The translations under genes were made by a program, and so were the position numbers. A stretch of DNA of 64,000 nt, taken from contig JARGXX010000115.1 in assembly GCA_030374765.1 (NCBI GenBank), positions 992,001 to 1,056,000 on the forward strand, given 5' to 3'. This DNA comes from Agarophyton chilense. Taxonomy: Eukaryota > Rhodophyta > Florideophyceae > Gracilariales > Gracilariaceae. The number at the start of each line of letters is the position of its first letter. The first letter of the stretch is position 1. The notes beneath the pieces are model-generated. The model was not told the DNA's origin and did no database searches. It worked only from the letters and a program-made list of their open reading frames with translations. Positions 1-8,933 of the stretch are shown one piece after another.

Positions 1-1846
1 TCGCTACGCTCCTACGTATCCGATCAGCCAATGACGTGGGAAATTTATTCTGATGCTATCACCTACGCCTACAACACGCAGGTTCACCGGACAACCGGTC
101 TGACTCCCTTCGAGCTTGTGCTATCCAGGACACCCCCGCCAGTGGCGGTCGAACCCCAACACAGGGTCAACTCTTTCCCATCCGTGGGTCAATACCGCCT
201 CAAGTGGAAGAACTGGCTTACCAAGCTCGTACCGGTCGCCCGGAAGTCCATGTAACGTGCCCAGGCCGCCTACAAGCGGGATTTTGATAACCGCTTACGC
301 GGACCACTACCGGCACCGCCCAAGCTGGGAACCTACGTGTTCATTCGCCGGGAGTACTACAACCCCCGGACCAACAAGCGTCACAAGCTCTCGCCTGTCG
401 CTGAAGGTCCGTTCCGGGTCGTGTCCTCCCTCCCCGGCACCGTTGTGGTGGACAAGAACGGCGACCACGAACGTCTTTCACAAGACCGCATCGTAGCCGC
501 CCCACCGCCGCAGGCGGAAAACGCATCAGCCTCAGCCCCCGTCGAAACGGCCTCGGATACCTGGCACCACGCCCCGCCGTGGTACCGCACCCCTCATGGG
601 GTCTCTCCGATATACCGACTTTATCGGAACCACCGACAATGCCGGAAACACCTGGCCCTCGCGGCCAGCTACACTTACGGGCGCCGCGCAGCGGTATCTG
701 TACCCGCCATGCGGTTAGCCCACCATCACCCGTCGCTCCGTCTAAGGAGGGGGAGGGGACTCGCTCAATCGCGGAAGCATCGCCGTCACAACGGAAGTTT
801 AACCGGACACCCCGGGCAAGGCCCCCGAGCGGGCAACCGGCATCGTCGCCGGACGTCAATCCGCTCCCGCGGGACGCAGCGGTCAACCCGACCGCCACGC
901 AACCCCGCAAGGGGAACCAAGGCGCTCGAAGACCCGAAGCCGGGAAGCGAGACCCTACGGACGCTCCGCATCGCGTGGAAGCAACTGAGGGCTCCCCGCA
1001 CATTCACGGTCGCACACTGAGCGTTTCGGTCGATACCGGTACTCCGGCGGGCGCAAGCAAGCAGGTCTAGCGAACCACTCCTTTGAGAACGGTACGAACT
1101 CCATGGGGGAAAAGGGGCGCGACGACAAGTCGAAAACCGCCTCCCTTGCCGAACAATCGGAGCCAACCGTCCGCGACGGTCCGACCACCCGTCCTCAAGG
1201 TCACGTGACCCGGGCGGAAGATCGGACCAATGGGCACCCGGCATCCCGGTCATTGGCTGACAGCCACCCCGCGGAGGCGGATCGCCGGGACGGTGAACCA
1301 CTCACCGCCCACGGCGCACCGCACAGCAGAAACTGCCCACCAATGGGAACGCCGCATGCCGCAAACCAAGCGGAGGCCTCCGGCGAACCGTCACCAAGAC
1401 GGAAGGATCCCCGCAAACTCGCGGTAGGAGCGGACTTCAGGTAAGCCCCTACCGCCCAGCGGAAACACAACCCGGCCGCGCCGGCAACTTCCGCGAAGCG
1501 GTACGGCAGCCCCGGCAACCCGGCAAAAACCGCAGAGTGGAATGACAAACCGGGTGACCCGGAACAGGCGACGAAGAGCCCAGCACCACGTGGCGCTGAG
1601 GCTCGGGTCACCACCACCCGGCAAGGCCGGCAAGTTTACGTGCAGGAGTACGTCCTCTACCGAATCGTCGGACATAGCTACGATGAGCACGGGGTGCTCC
1701 AGTACGGGACCCGCTGGTACGGATACGGGCCGGAGTGGGACACCCCGGAGCCCATCGAGCACCTCCCGCGCTCCGCGGTAATGCGATACCACCGCCTTGC
1801 GGGGACCGCACTCCCAGCCATGCTGGTAAACGCCCAAGAGGGATAA
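1..1846 (+). pseudogene. E1 pol 3' region: integrase tail, linker, chromodomain
   Basis: The first 250 bases encode the end of the integrase core, including AYNTQVHRTTGLTPFELV, typical of gypsy integrases. A basic GPY/F-like module follows to about 500 (ADGPYKV-like segment with VVVDKNG). About 1.1 kb of low-complexity Pro/Arg/Ser-rich sequence separates this from a chromodomain at about 1640-1846 (YGYGPEWDTPEPIEHLP, with the conserved W and acidic residues). Chromodomains at the pol C-terminus are known in chromoviruses, where they bind modified histone H3 and steer integration to heterochromatin. The region is broken in several places. The identity of the domains is secure; the linker is recognised only by its equivalents in E3, E5 and E6. 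Confidence 0.8.
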
Positions 1847-2178
1847 ACTGTGAACACGGAATGGAATGGCTGATGGCGCCACGCGCCATCTCCGTCCATG
1901 CCCCAACGCGGGGAAGGAAGCAACCGCTCACGCTATCCCAACGTCGTTGGTGGTCGTGCCAGTTACCTGGTCCGCGCGCGAAGCCCCCACCGTTAAACAC
2001 GGAACTCCCAGCTAGGCTGGTTCCCTGCAACGCCGGAACCCCGGTTGAAGGCCGGTACCCCGGAAAGAAAGAAGTGGACTTGGGAAAGGGCGTCGGAAAG
2101 GCGACCCTCATCTTTTATTTCTCACTACTGGCAAGGGCGCCCTAGTGGCGTCGCCCTACATTCTACCGGAAGCTCCGG
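1847..2178. other. E1 spacer between pol and aORF
   Basis: This non-coding spacer lies between the converging ends of pol (+) and the aORF (-). It contains tttatt on the plus strand near 2115, read as AATAAA on the minus strand about 60 bases past the aORF stop, a plausible poly(A) signal for the antisense transcript. No other gene is seen. Confidence 0.5.
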
Positions 2179-3954
2179 TCATTCCTCCGCACGAGGTGGA
2201 CCCCCGCCCAGGTGGTTGGCTAAGGCATCCCGCATGGCGGCCATATCACCCGAGATCTCGGAAGGGCGAAGCCCCACCTCCCGAAGGAAGCGCGCGATGA
2301 CCTCGCCCCGCTCCGCGCCAGCGGCAGTTGCGGGCGGGCCCGCCACCGATGGAGTCGGATGGGAATCCGTTCGCACGGCATCAGCAGCCCCGGATGGAGC
2401 CTCACCACCGTTTTCAACGGACTCCTCACCGGCCTCGCCGGACTCGTCATCCTCCATCGGAGCGTAACCCGAATCCCCCGGTTCGTTGTCGACCATCGGG
2501 TCACCATCCGCATAGCCGCGGTAATAGTCGCTCGAGTCGACATACCCTCGCGGGTGGTCGGCCGGGACTTCACGCGGCGCATGCCGGTTGGCTTCCGCTT
2601 CCTCGCGGCTGATCTCGTGGTACTCCCAGGGGTCGAAGTAGATGAAATCCCCCGCTAGCGCGGTATTCCTCCCGAATCCGGGGCCAGACCCGCGACGCGG
2701 TTGAATGCGTTGGGAGTTCTGCAGCGGGACCTCATCTCACTGGACCCCCTCCACAAAGTCGAGGAGACCCAGCATCTCTTCTTCGTTCGCCTCGCCCCCG
2801 AGGGGGATGCGCATGTCCAAACGGCGGATCGCAGCCCGCACACGCGGTGGCACGTACCACAATCGGTATTGGTCGTACGCCTCAGCGAGGATAAAAGCCG
2901 CAGTGCGGACGGCCCATTCGCTTACCACGACGGACCACCACCCCGACTGGGGATCGTTCAAGAACGACGACCCTACATAGGTGAAGACTGGGGGCAGCTC
3001 AATGAAGCAACCCCAGCACGCCTCCAAGGAGGACCACCAGTCTGGGAGACTGACGTACCGACCACGTCGGTGAGCAGGCGCGATGCGCTCAATCTCCGTG
3101 TTCTGGTACGGTACGAAATACCCGGTCCGGGCCCGCCAACGCCGCTCATCGCGGATGAAGTTCTGAAGGAAGTTCGAGCGCGACTGCCGCGGTTGGTAGC
3201 GGAACTCTGCCCGAAGAATCGGTCGTCCCCAACAAAGGGCTTCTTGCCGAGAGATCGGTGTGCCCCTCCAAGCGAGGGTTTCCAATCCGTTAAGACGGTC
3301 ACAGTACGACATTTCCCCGCGAGTGCGGTAAAGGTGGACGTCGAATTCGACCTCTGGCGGTATCGGGAACTCGAAAGGCGCCCGATGGTGCCTGAGATAA
3401 GCGATCCGCACAAGCGCGGCCTGAGCCTCCGCAGAGGATTCACCGCGTCGGCGGAGTATGTGATGTACCGAGATGGCGATACGATTACGCCAATCCCAGG
3501 ACATGGTCACCACGCCGGGCAGGTCGCCCGCGAGCATATCCGAGTTATCTGTGTAGGACTGGATCAAATCCTCGTCGCGGACAGCCAATGGGTGAAACCA
3601 AGGCGCATACCGCAACATCGCGGAGCCATGCCGAGTTCTCGTATTTGCACCCACAAGGGCGTCGTAGGTCGGCCACTGCGGTGGGTCCGCCTGTCCGCGA
3701 AAGCGGGCGCCAATACGGCGGTCTTCGTACGCGAGGTTGGTAACATCCCCAGGGTGGGGCGCGGACCGAAAGCCGGTGGAACCGCCAAAGGCGGGAGTCG
3801 CGGATGTGTTATGACGGTCGGGGTTGGACATGGTACGTGTTGGTGTGCTGTGGTTGGAATCGGATGCGAAGAGCTTGCATGCGATCCTTGGTGAAGGTGT
3901 GTTGGTTTCCCGAGACCCGGTGTCGGGCGCTCTCTTATCACGACGAGCTGCCAT
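2179..3954 (-). pseudogene. E1 antisense ORF (aORF), broken copy
   Basis: This is the antisense gene of E1, running opposite to pol, with its start facing the 3' LTR. It is the duplicate of the uninterrupted 591-codon frame at 19639-21414 and nearly identical to it, but carries about one break. The start at 3954 gives the MAARRDKR N-terminus shared with E1' and E5 and lies about 50 bases from the LTR edge. Order: Ser/Thr/Arg-rich N-terminus, Trp-rich central domain (PPQWPTYDALVG, WWSSLEACWGCFIELPPV, EAYDQYRLWYVPPRVR), acidic region and a C-terminal conserved block (GEVIARFLREVGL). The function is unknown. Confidence 0.75.
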
Positions 3955-3984
3955 GCCGACTTCCTCTTCGAGGTGTTCGCCCTG

Positions 3985-4003
3985 TCTTAAGGGGGGGGGG
4001 ATA
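3985..4003 (+). promoter_or_regulatory. Polypurine tract of E1
   Basis: A CTTAAG followed by a run of G and ata lies directly before the LTR start TGAAG. A purine run at this place primes plus-strand DNA synthesis in LTR elements. The same arrangement is seen beside every 3' LTR in the window. Confidence 0.7.
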
Positions 4004-4869
4004 TGAAGAGCAACGTCCTCCAGGGAGGTTTTTGGGGACTTAAGTTTTTTTTGGGAGCCTCCGGCGTGCAACCTCGTTATGAGTAGGAGTAATCCGTATT
4101 TACGGCGATGGCCGGAACGCCGGTGATGCACCGCCGGGACCGGGTGCCATACACGTGGCCGCAGCGCCCGCGCGACACGTGGCCGCCAGATTGGCCCCTT
4201 TTGTTAGACGGACATTTAGCTATTTAGGATAGACTTTATTTATTCTATTCTACGGTGACTACAGTACTTAGGCCGCCGGCCTCGCTGCCGCCGGTCCAGT
4301 AAAGTCTGCCCAACAAGGGTGATCTTGGTCTTCCAGATCTTGGCTCTGGGTCGAACCGCCTGCGCGGATATACAACTCCTTAGGGAGGGATTTCCCGTGG
4401 TGCACGGCTTCCCAACCCCCTTGGACGTTCAAGCAGCCTTCGTGTGTTGGGTATCTATTCCCACTTTCGTGGTTCCGCCCGTGTATACGGTTTGCTACAC
4501 CCGGCAGTGCCGGCTATTCCCGAGTCCCCTCTTGCGACTCGTGGTCAACCTCGCCCTCTTGCCTCCGTTCCCATTTTCCTTCCCTTTTCCTCACCTTCAT
4601 TGGGCAATTCCCGCTCTTGCGGCTCGCACTGACACCTGTCGTGCTCGCCACTCTGGTGGGTTTTGCCTCCTAAGAGGATACGCAAGCACCGCTTCGGCGG
4701 ATATTCTCGGCTTCTTTCAGCCTCCCTGCGCCCGTCGCGATGGTTCGGCTCCGGCTTACACCCGGCATTGCGCGCCGATCCCTGGGAGGGCTCTACCGCG
4801 CCGGTTACCTCGTGAGAGGAAGATCCGGACGTCTTCGTAGGTTTTCCCCCCTGGGGGCATTGTCCTACA
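4004..4869 (+). repeat. LTR type 1 of E1 (3' LTR)
   Basis: This 866-bp repeat starts TGAAGAGCAACG and ends GCATTGTCCTACA (TG...CA). The same sequence occurs at 21463-22400, 33308-34171, 37473-38338 and 47998-48838. The ends are imperfect inverted repeats, each followed by a short hairpin (CCTCC-AG-GGAGG at the start, CCCCC-GGGGG type at the end). One unit of a 24-bp CACGTG-containing repeat lies at 4151-4174. A T/A-rich stretch around 4215-4250 may hold promoter or poly(A) signals. Open frames inside the LTR look incidental. Confidence 0.9.
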
Positions 4870-5306
4870 CAATGGACGCTCGCGCTGTATGCGGGGAAGA
4901 AGCGCCGAAGGCGAAAAGTTCAGAGCCAAGACTCCCTCCTTGGGATCCCCCAAGAGGGTGTCTACTGGGGAGCAGTGCTCAACCTCCTAAGTAGTGTGGC
5001 GCGCGGCCTCTGACAGTGGGCGCGCGCCCGAAAAATAGACACTAAATTGCGATAGCGTAGCTAAATAAATACTAAAAATTACTAAATAATACTAACCATT
5101 GGGTACAGTCCGGGTCACGTGCGGCACGCCTCGTACTCGAGCGTTGGCATCCGTGAAGTCCACGTGTTCCACCAGTGTGCCCTTCCGGTCCTAACCGGCC
5201 GTCAGCACGCAATAGCGGTATAGCTTGTCATAGCCCAATCTATTCCTCAAGCGAGCGAAACTTCTAAGTCCTGCGAAGAAACCCCCTTGAAGGTCATTGT
5301 CCTTCA
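4870..5306 (-). repeat. LTR type 4 (partial, 3' LTR of E2)
   Basis: The right end, read on the minus strand, begins TGAAGGACAATGACC and then a short CCTT-AAGG hairpin, the same plan as LTR types 1 and 2 but with otherwise different sequence. A purine tract (minus strand CCTAAAGAGAGGGATA) abuts it at 5307-5322. The left end is cut by the E1 insertion. An AT-rich block (about 5036-5100, with repeated TAAATA and ACTAAA motifs) may be the promoter or termination area. Confidence 0.7.
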
Positions 5307-5341
5307 TATCCCTCTCTTTAGGTGACGAACACGCCGTCGAA

Positions 5342-5987
5342 ATGGCGGGGAGGCAACGGTCCAACCGGCATAAGAGCGAGCCGCGTAACGCATCCAGCGA
5401 CCAATCGACTGTCGAAGACAGAGCTGCACAAGCGAACGACAAACGCACCAACGCGGGAACCACTCCTCGAACTTCGAGCGCTCTTCCGCATCGTACCCCA
5501 ACTTCCAGGGACCACATCCCAATACCTCGGCGACCAGCACTCCCGATGAACGGTGGTAACAATCCCCGCCGGGGTTACTTCTCCGGTTTCCATTCAGCTC
5601 CCCTTCCGCGGGGGAGTGCCTCCTCAACCGCGCCGAGCCGATTCCGGGGTCCCGTTGAAGCTTCAAGCCACATCACTCCTGCGGAGGGCACCTGGCCCAG
5701 CCACGACGAACTCGTCGGGTTAAACCCGCGTCAACATGCGACGATTCTCCGGAGAGCTCCGTGGTTCAATCCGACAGCCGTCTTCGACGACGAGCTCGTG
5801 GCCGCGAATGCTGACTGCAATGCGCGTCTCCCAGGCGAGCTGCCGGCTTTAATCACCACTTCGTCGGAATGGCGACGCCTTGTGGCGGTTCCCGTTCACG
5901 CGATTCTGCGGCGAAGGCGCGAGTCGGCGGAAGAGGCGCATTGTACCTTCGTCCGCTTCGGCTACTCACGGATCAACCGGGCAAACT
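5342..5987 (+). pseudogene. E2 antisense ORF, N-terminal part
   Basis: This is the N-terminal third of the E2 aORF. The ATG at 5342 (MAGRQRSN) corresponds to MAARRDK in E5 and lies 35 bases from the LTR edge. After a Ser/Thr/Pro/Arg-rich start comes the conserved block WPSHDELVGLNPRQHATILR, then APWFNPTAVFDDELV and LPGELPALITTSSEWRR, clearly matching the central domain of the other copies. The frame is interrupted by E3, and the homologous remainder lies at 17385-18607. Confidence 0.75.
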
Positions 5988-6781
5988 TGTAGTGCAAGGC
6001 CAAGGGCGGCGGAAACACACGAAGATGTCCGAGTCTTCCTCCAAGGAGGGTAGCACGGCGACGGAGCCTCTCCGGAGTGAACACGACTAAGTCGGGGTGT
6101 AAGGCCGAGGTTCACCGGCACGCCAAGCGGGGAGAGTGTGGGATGCTAGAAGGGAGCAGACCAGGTATGAGCTGTATTCCACGAGAGTGGGCAAGGGATA
6201 AAGGGGGGACCACCCAGTGGGGGCGATCGGGGGCATGGGCCACGAGAGCCAAAAGAAATATGTAGCAAACCCAATACTGGGGCGAGAACACGGCAGGGGT
6301 GTGGAAGATATACACGCTAACAGCGGTGAGTCTTCTGTTCACGCAGGGTGGATAAGTCTACCGTTAGTAACGCGGCTTCACCTCCGTAGAGTGTGGAAGA
6401 CTCGCGAAAGCGGAAAAAGACTTAGAGCCAAGAACCCTGGTTGGGGAGGTTTACTGAGTGTCAGGGCGAGATCGCCCTGGCACTATATAGTGTATAATAC
6501 TGTAAAGAGCTCCCTAAACAAGTGTAGTAAAGCTAAATAAATAGAGAAATATCCAGCTATGCTGTGCCAACCTGTCCTGGGCCACCCGTGGTACACGTGG
6601 GTAAGTCACACCCGAATCGGGGCCACGGGGCACGGCCGCCGGTGCACTTCGCGTACAACGCGTATACACCTGGCTACGCCAGCCCGCTAGTAGCGGTATT
6701 ACTCATCGATCTCACAAGTATCGCCCGAGGCGGAAAAACAACCAAGTCCTGGAAAACGGCTCTCACGAGGGTTGCACTTCA
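5988..6781 (-). repeat. LTR type 2 (3' LTR of E3)
   Basis: This 794-bp LTR reads on the minus strand TGAAGTGCAACCCT...GCAAGG/CACTACA-type ends. On the plus strand it starts TGTAGTGCAAGGCC and ends GGGTTGCACTTCA, so the termini are near-perfect inverted repeats. A 12-bp palindrome CACTATATAGTG lies at 6481-6492, next to a strong hairpin (CAGGGCGA-ga-TCGCCCTG), and is a likely TATA core. Other copies are at 16586-17379, 23519-24312, 37164-37472 plus 48844-49328, and 59137-59930. Confidence 0.93.
6481..6492. promoter_or_regulatory. Palindromic TATA-like core in LTR type 2
   Basis: CACTATATAGTG is a perfect palindrome containing TATATA and is present in every type 2 LTR in the window (also 17079-17090, 24012-24023, 37453-37464 and 59426-59437). 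Its symmetry would allow a TATA box on either strand. The promoter role is inferred. Confidence 0.5.
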
Positions 6782-6816
6782 TATCCCCCTCCTGAGGCGC
6801 GAGTACGACATCCGCG

Positions 6817-8754
6817 ATGGTGGGCGACGCGCCGAGACGAATGCATAAGAGTGCAACCAGCTCGCTGGGATCCACTTCATCCGATGCCAACAAACGCAGT
6901 GCGGCAAAACTCCAGTCTCCTGGCAACAACCGTTCTCAACGTTCCATCTCAACCGAATCGGCATCCTTGCGTGCCAGTCCTCCGATTCCTCGGCATCGTC
7001 TTTCGCTTCGCCGGTCTCCTTTTCCGGTCATCCGGCCTCTTCGCTCACCGATGAGCAACCAAAACAATCAACCCAACCGTCTCCCTGCGGGGTAGTTCTT
7101 CGGCATCCGGTCCGCTCCGCTTCCGCAAAGCGCGTCATCGGCTGCGCCGCAGATTCCTATCGCGAACGCGGCTGCTGCTCCGTACGGAATGTTCCCCCCG
7201 AGAGGGTGGCCGCCATACGAGATGCTGGTCGGGCGCCATCCTGGGCATCATGCGTCCGTTCTTCGGCTTGCGCCGTGGTTCCACCCGATTGCGGTGTTAA
7301 ACGAAGCGCTCATAGCGATGTACACCGATGGAAACGGGATGCTGCCGGGCGATATTCCGGCCGTGGCGACAACTTCGTTGGATTGGCGACGCTGCGAAGC
7401 GGTTCCGGTCCACGCTGTGGCGCGCCGGGGTAGGGAAACCTCGGCTTCCGCTCATGCGGCCTTCGTCCTTCTTGGCCATCAACGGCTTCGCCGGGCTCCT
7501 TTCGAATATCCCATCCCTGATGGTCTCGGCACCGACATTCGGCTTTACCGCACTCAAGGTGAGATTGGTTACGTCGACCGCCTGGCGGGTTTGGAAACAC
7601 TCTCGTGGAGGGGCATCCCGATAGCGCGGCAAGAGGCCATGTGCTGGACGCGACCGATTATCCGGGCAGAATTCCGCTACATGCGTCGACTTGCGCGGGC
7701 CAACATCCTCGCCCTGATCCACTTCGAGCGTCGAGCTCGATCCCGATTCGGGTATTTGGTCCCGTATCAGAACGTGGAGATCGAAAGCCTTCGCGTGGCC
7801 GACCGACGGGGTCGCTATGTCCTCATTCCACCGTGGTGGTCGAACCTCGAGGCCTGCCGGGGCTGTTACATCGAGCTGCCACCAGTCATCACGTATTACG
7901 GTTTGTACCTCATCGAGGATCCCGAGTCCGGACTGTGGTCCGTGGTGATTACCGAACGGGCAGTCCGCGCGGCGGTGTTCATCCTCTGGGAGGTGTATGA
8001 CCAGTACAGACTGTGGTTCCTCCCGTTCCGGTTGAGGTCCGCGATTCGCAGCCTGGACCTGAGCATCCCACTTGGTGGAGTAACCAACGCCGAAGAAGTG
8101 GCGGGTCTTCTCGATTACATCGACTGGTTGGACTGGACCACCGTTCCGATCGAACAAAGCGGGCGCACCATGGGTAGCCGGGGTCAGGACCTGTCACCAG
8201 GAAAGCGTACTCCCTTGGGAGGTGATTTCGTATACTTTGACCCTTGGGAAGGGCACGAAATCTCCGCGGAGGAAGCGAACGAACTCCGGTTTGCACCACG
8301 GCATATCTCCGAGGGGCATCCGATCGGTTTCGTGGACGCCGATTGATATTACCACGTCTACGACGGCGACGATCCAATTGTGGACAAAGAACCCGACGAC
8401 GGGGAAGCGCACGCCGAGGCGGAGGTCGAGGGATCCGAAACGGAAGGTCCCTACAACGCGGGGACGCCAGCCACGCCTTACGTGGATTTGGATAACCCCG
8501 CGGGGGCTGGCTCGGAGTACGCGGTAGCTGGACCACCTCCGGTTCCACCGCTGAATCTACCAAGTGGTGGGGCGTCCGCCCCAGGCGATGCGAGCTCCGC
8601 TCCGGTGGATCAAGCGGCCGTGATCTCCCAGTTCCTGCGACAGGTGGGGCTGGGGACCCACGCAGAGAGTGGCGATGTTGCCGCGATGCCCGAGGACTTG
8701 ATCACCCGCCTCCAGGGAGGTAACCAACCCGGGGGCGGTGAGCCGAACCCGTGA
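6817..8754 (+). pseudogene. E3 antisense ORF (aORF)
   Basis: This is the antisense gene of E3. It starts 36 bases inside the LTR edge (ATG at 6817) with a basic Ser-rich N-terminus (to about 7095). The central domain lies at about 7189-8346 (WPPYEMLVGRHPGHHASVLR, APWFHPIAVLNEALIAMYTD, YFDPWEGHEISAEEANELR), then an acidic segment and the conserved C-terminal block AVISQFLRQVGL. It is broken in about two places. By eye roughly half of the central-domain residues agree with the type 1 family protein. The AATAAA at 8838-8843 follows the stop by about 85 bases. The function is unknown. Confidence 0.8.
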
Positions 8755-8933
8755 CGGGGCACGCAATCCCGATGGGTAGTTTTCCCTTGTGACTTAGAGT
8801 AGTATCCCGAGTGCTCGGTATTCCATCGATAGCTTCGAATAAAAACCAAGTGACTTGTGTAACCCAAAACCTTCCTTCACCAGCCTGTTCTCAAGCAAAC
8901 CTACTTCTCTTTTCTCTTCCACTGAGGTGGGTT
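8755..8933. other. E3 spacer between aORF and chromodomain end of pol
   Basis: This is a convergent non-coding spacer. The plus-strand AATAAA at 8838-8843 is a likely poly(A) signal for the aORF transcript, and a pyrimidine-rich stretch follows (about 8900-8930). No gene is seen. Confidence 0.5.

Larger units (their letters stand above)
1..4869 (+). mobile_element. E1: 3' part of a Ty3/gypsy chromovirus with LTR type 1
   Basis: This is the right-hand part of a plus-strand LTR retrotransposon whose 5' half lies outside the window. Parts seen in order are the integrase C-terminal region, a long Pro/Ser/Arg-rich linker, a chromodomain, an antisense reading frame (aORF) on the minus strand, a polypurine tract and the 3' LTR (type 1). 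The element is broken, with several interruptions in pol and about one in the aORF. It sits inside LTR type 4 of E2. Its left target duplication is outside the window, so the insertion boundary can be checked only on the right, where caatg follows the LTR. A near-identical second copy (E1') starts at 18861 through a tandem duplication. Confidence 0.85.

Noticed and set aside
341-1003. 220-codon minus-strand frame opposite the E1 integrase-chromodomain linker
   Set aside because: It is a GC-rich shadow frame. The plus strand carries recognisable integrase and chromodomain and the minus frame has no domain.
2701-3894. 397-codon plus-strand frame opposite the aORF (also at 20161-21354)
   Set aside because: It is the mirror of the antisense gene in GC-rich DNA. 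It starts in the middle of that gene, has no domain, and the conserved protein blocks are all in the minus-strand frame.
4319-4840. 173-codon frame inside LTR type 1, recurring at 21850-22371 and 48027-48548
   Set aside because: It recurs because the LTR copies are nearly identical. It is interrupted or altered in other type 1 LTRs and shows no domain; probably incidental.
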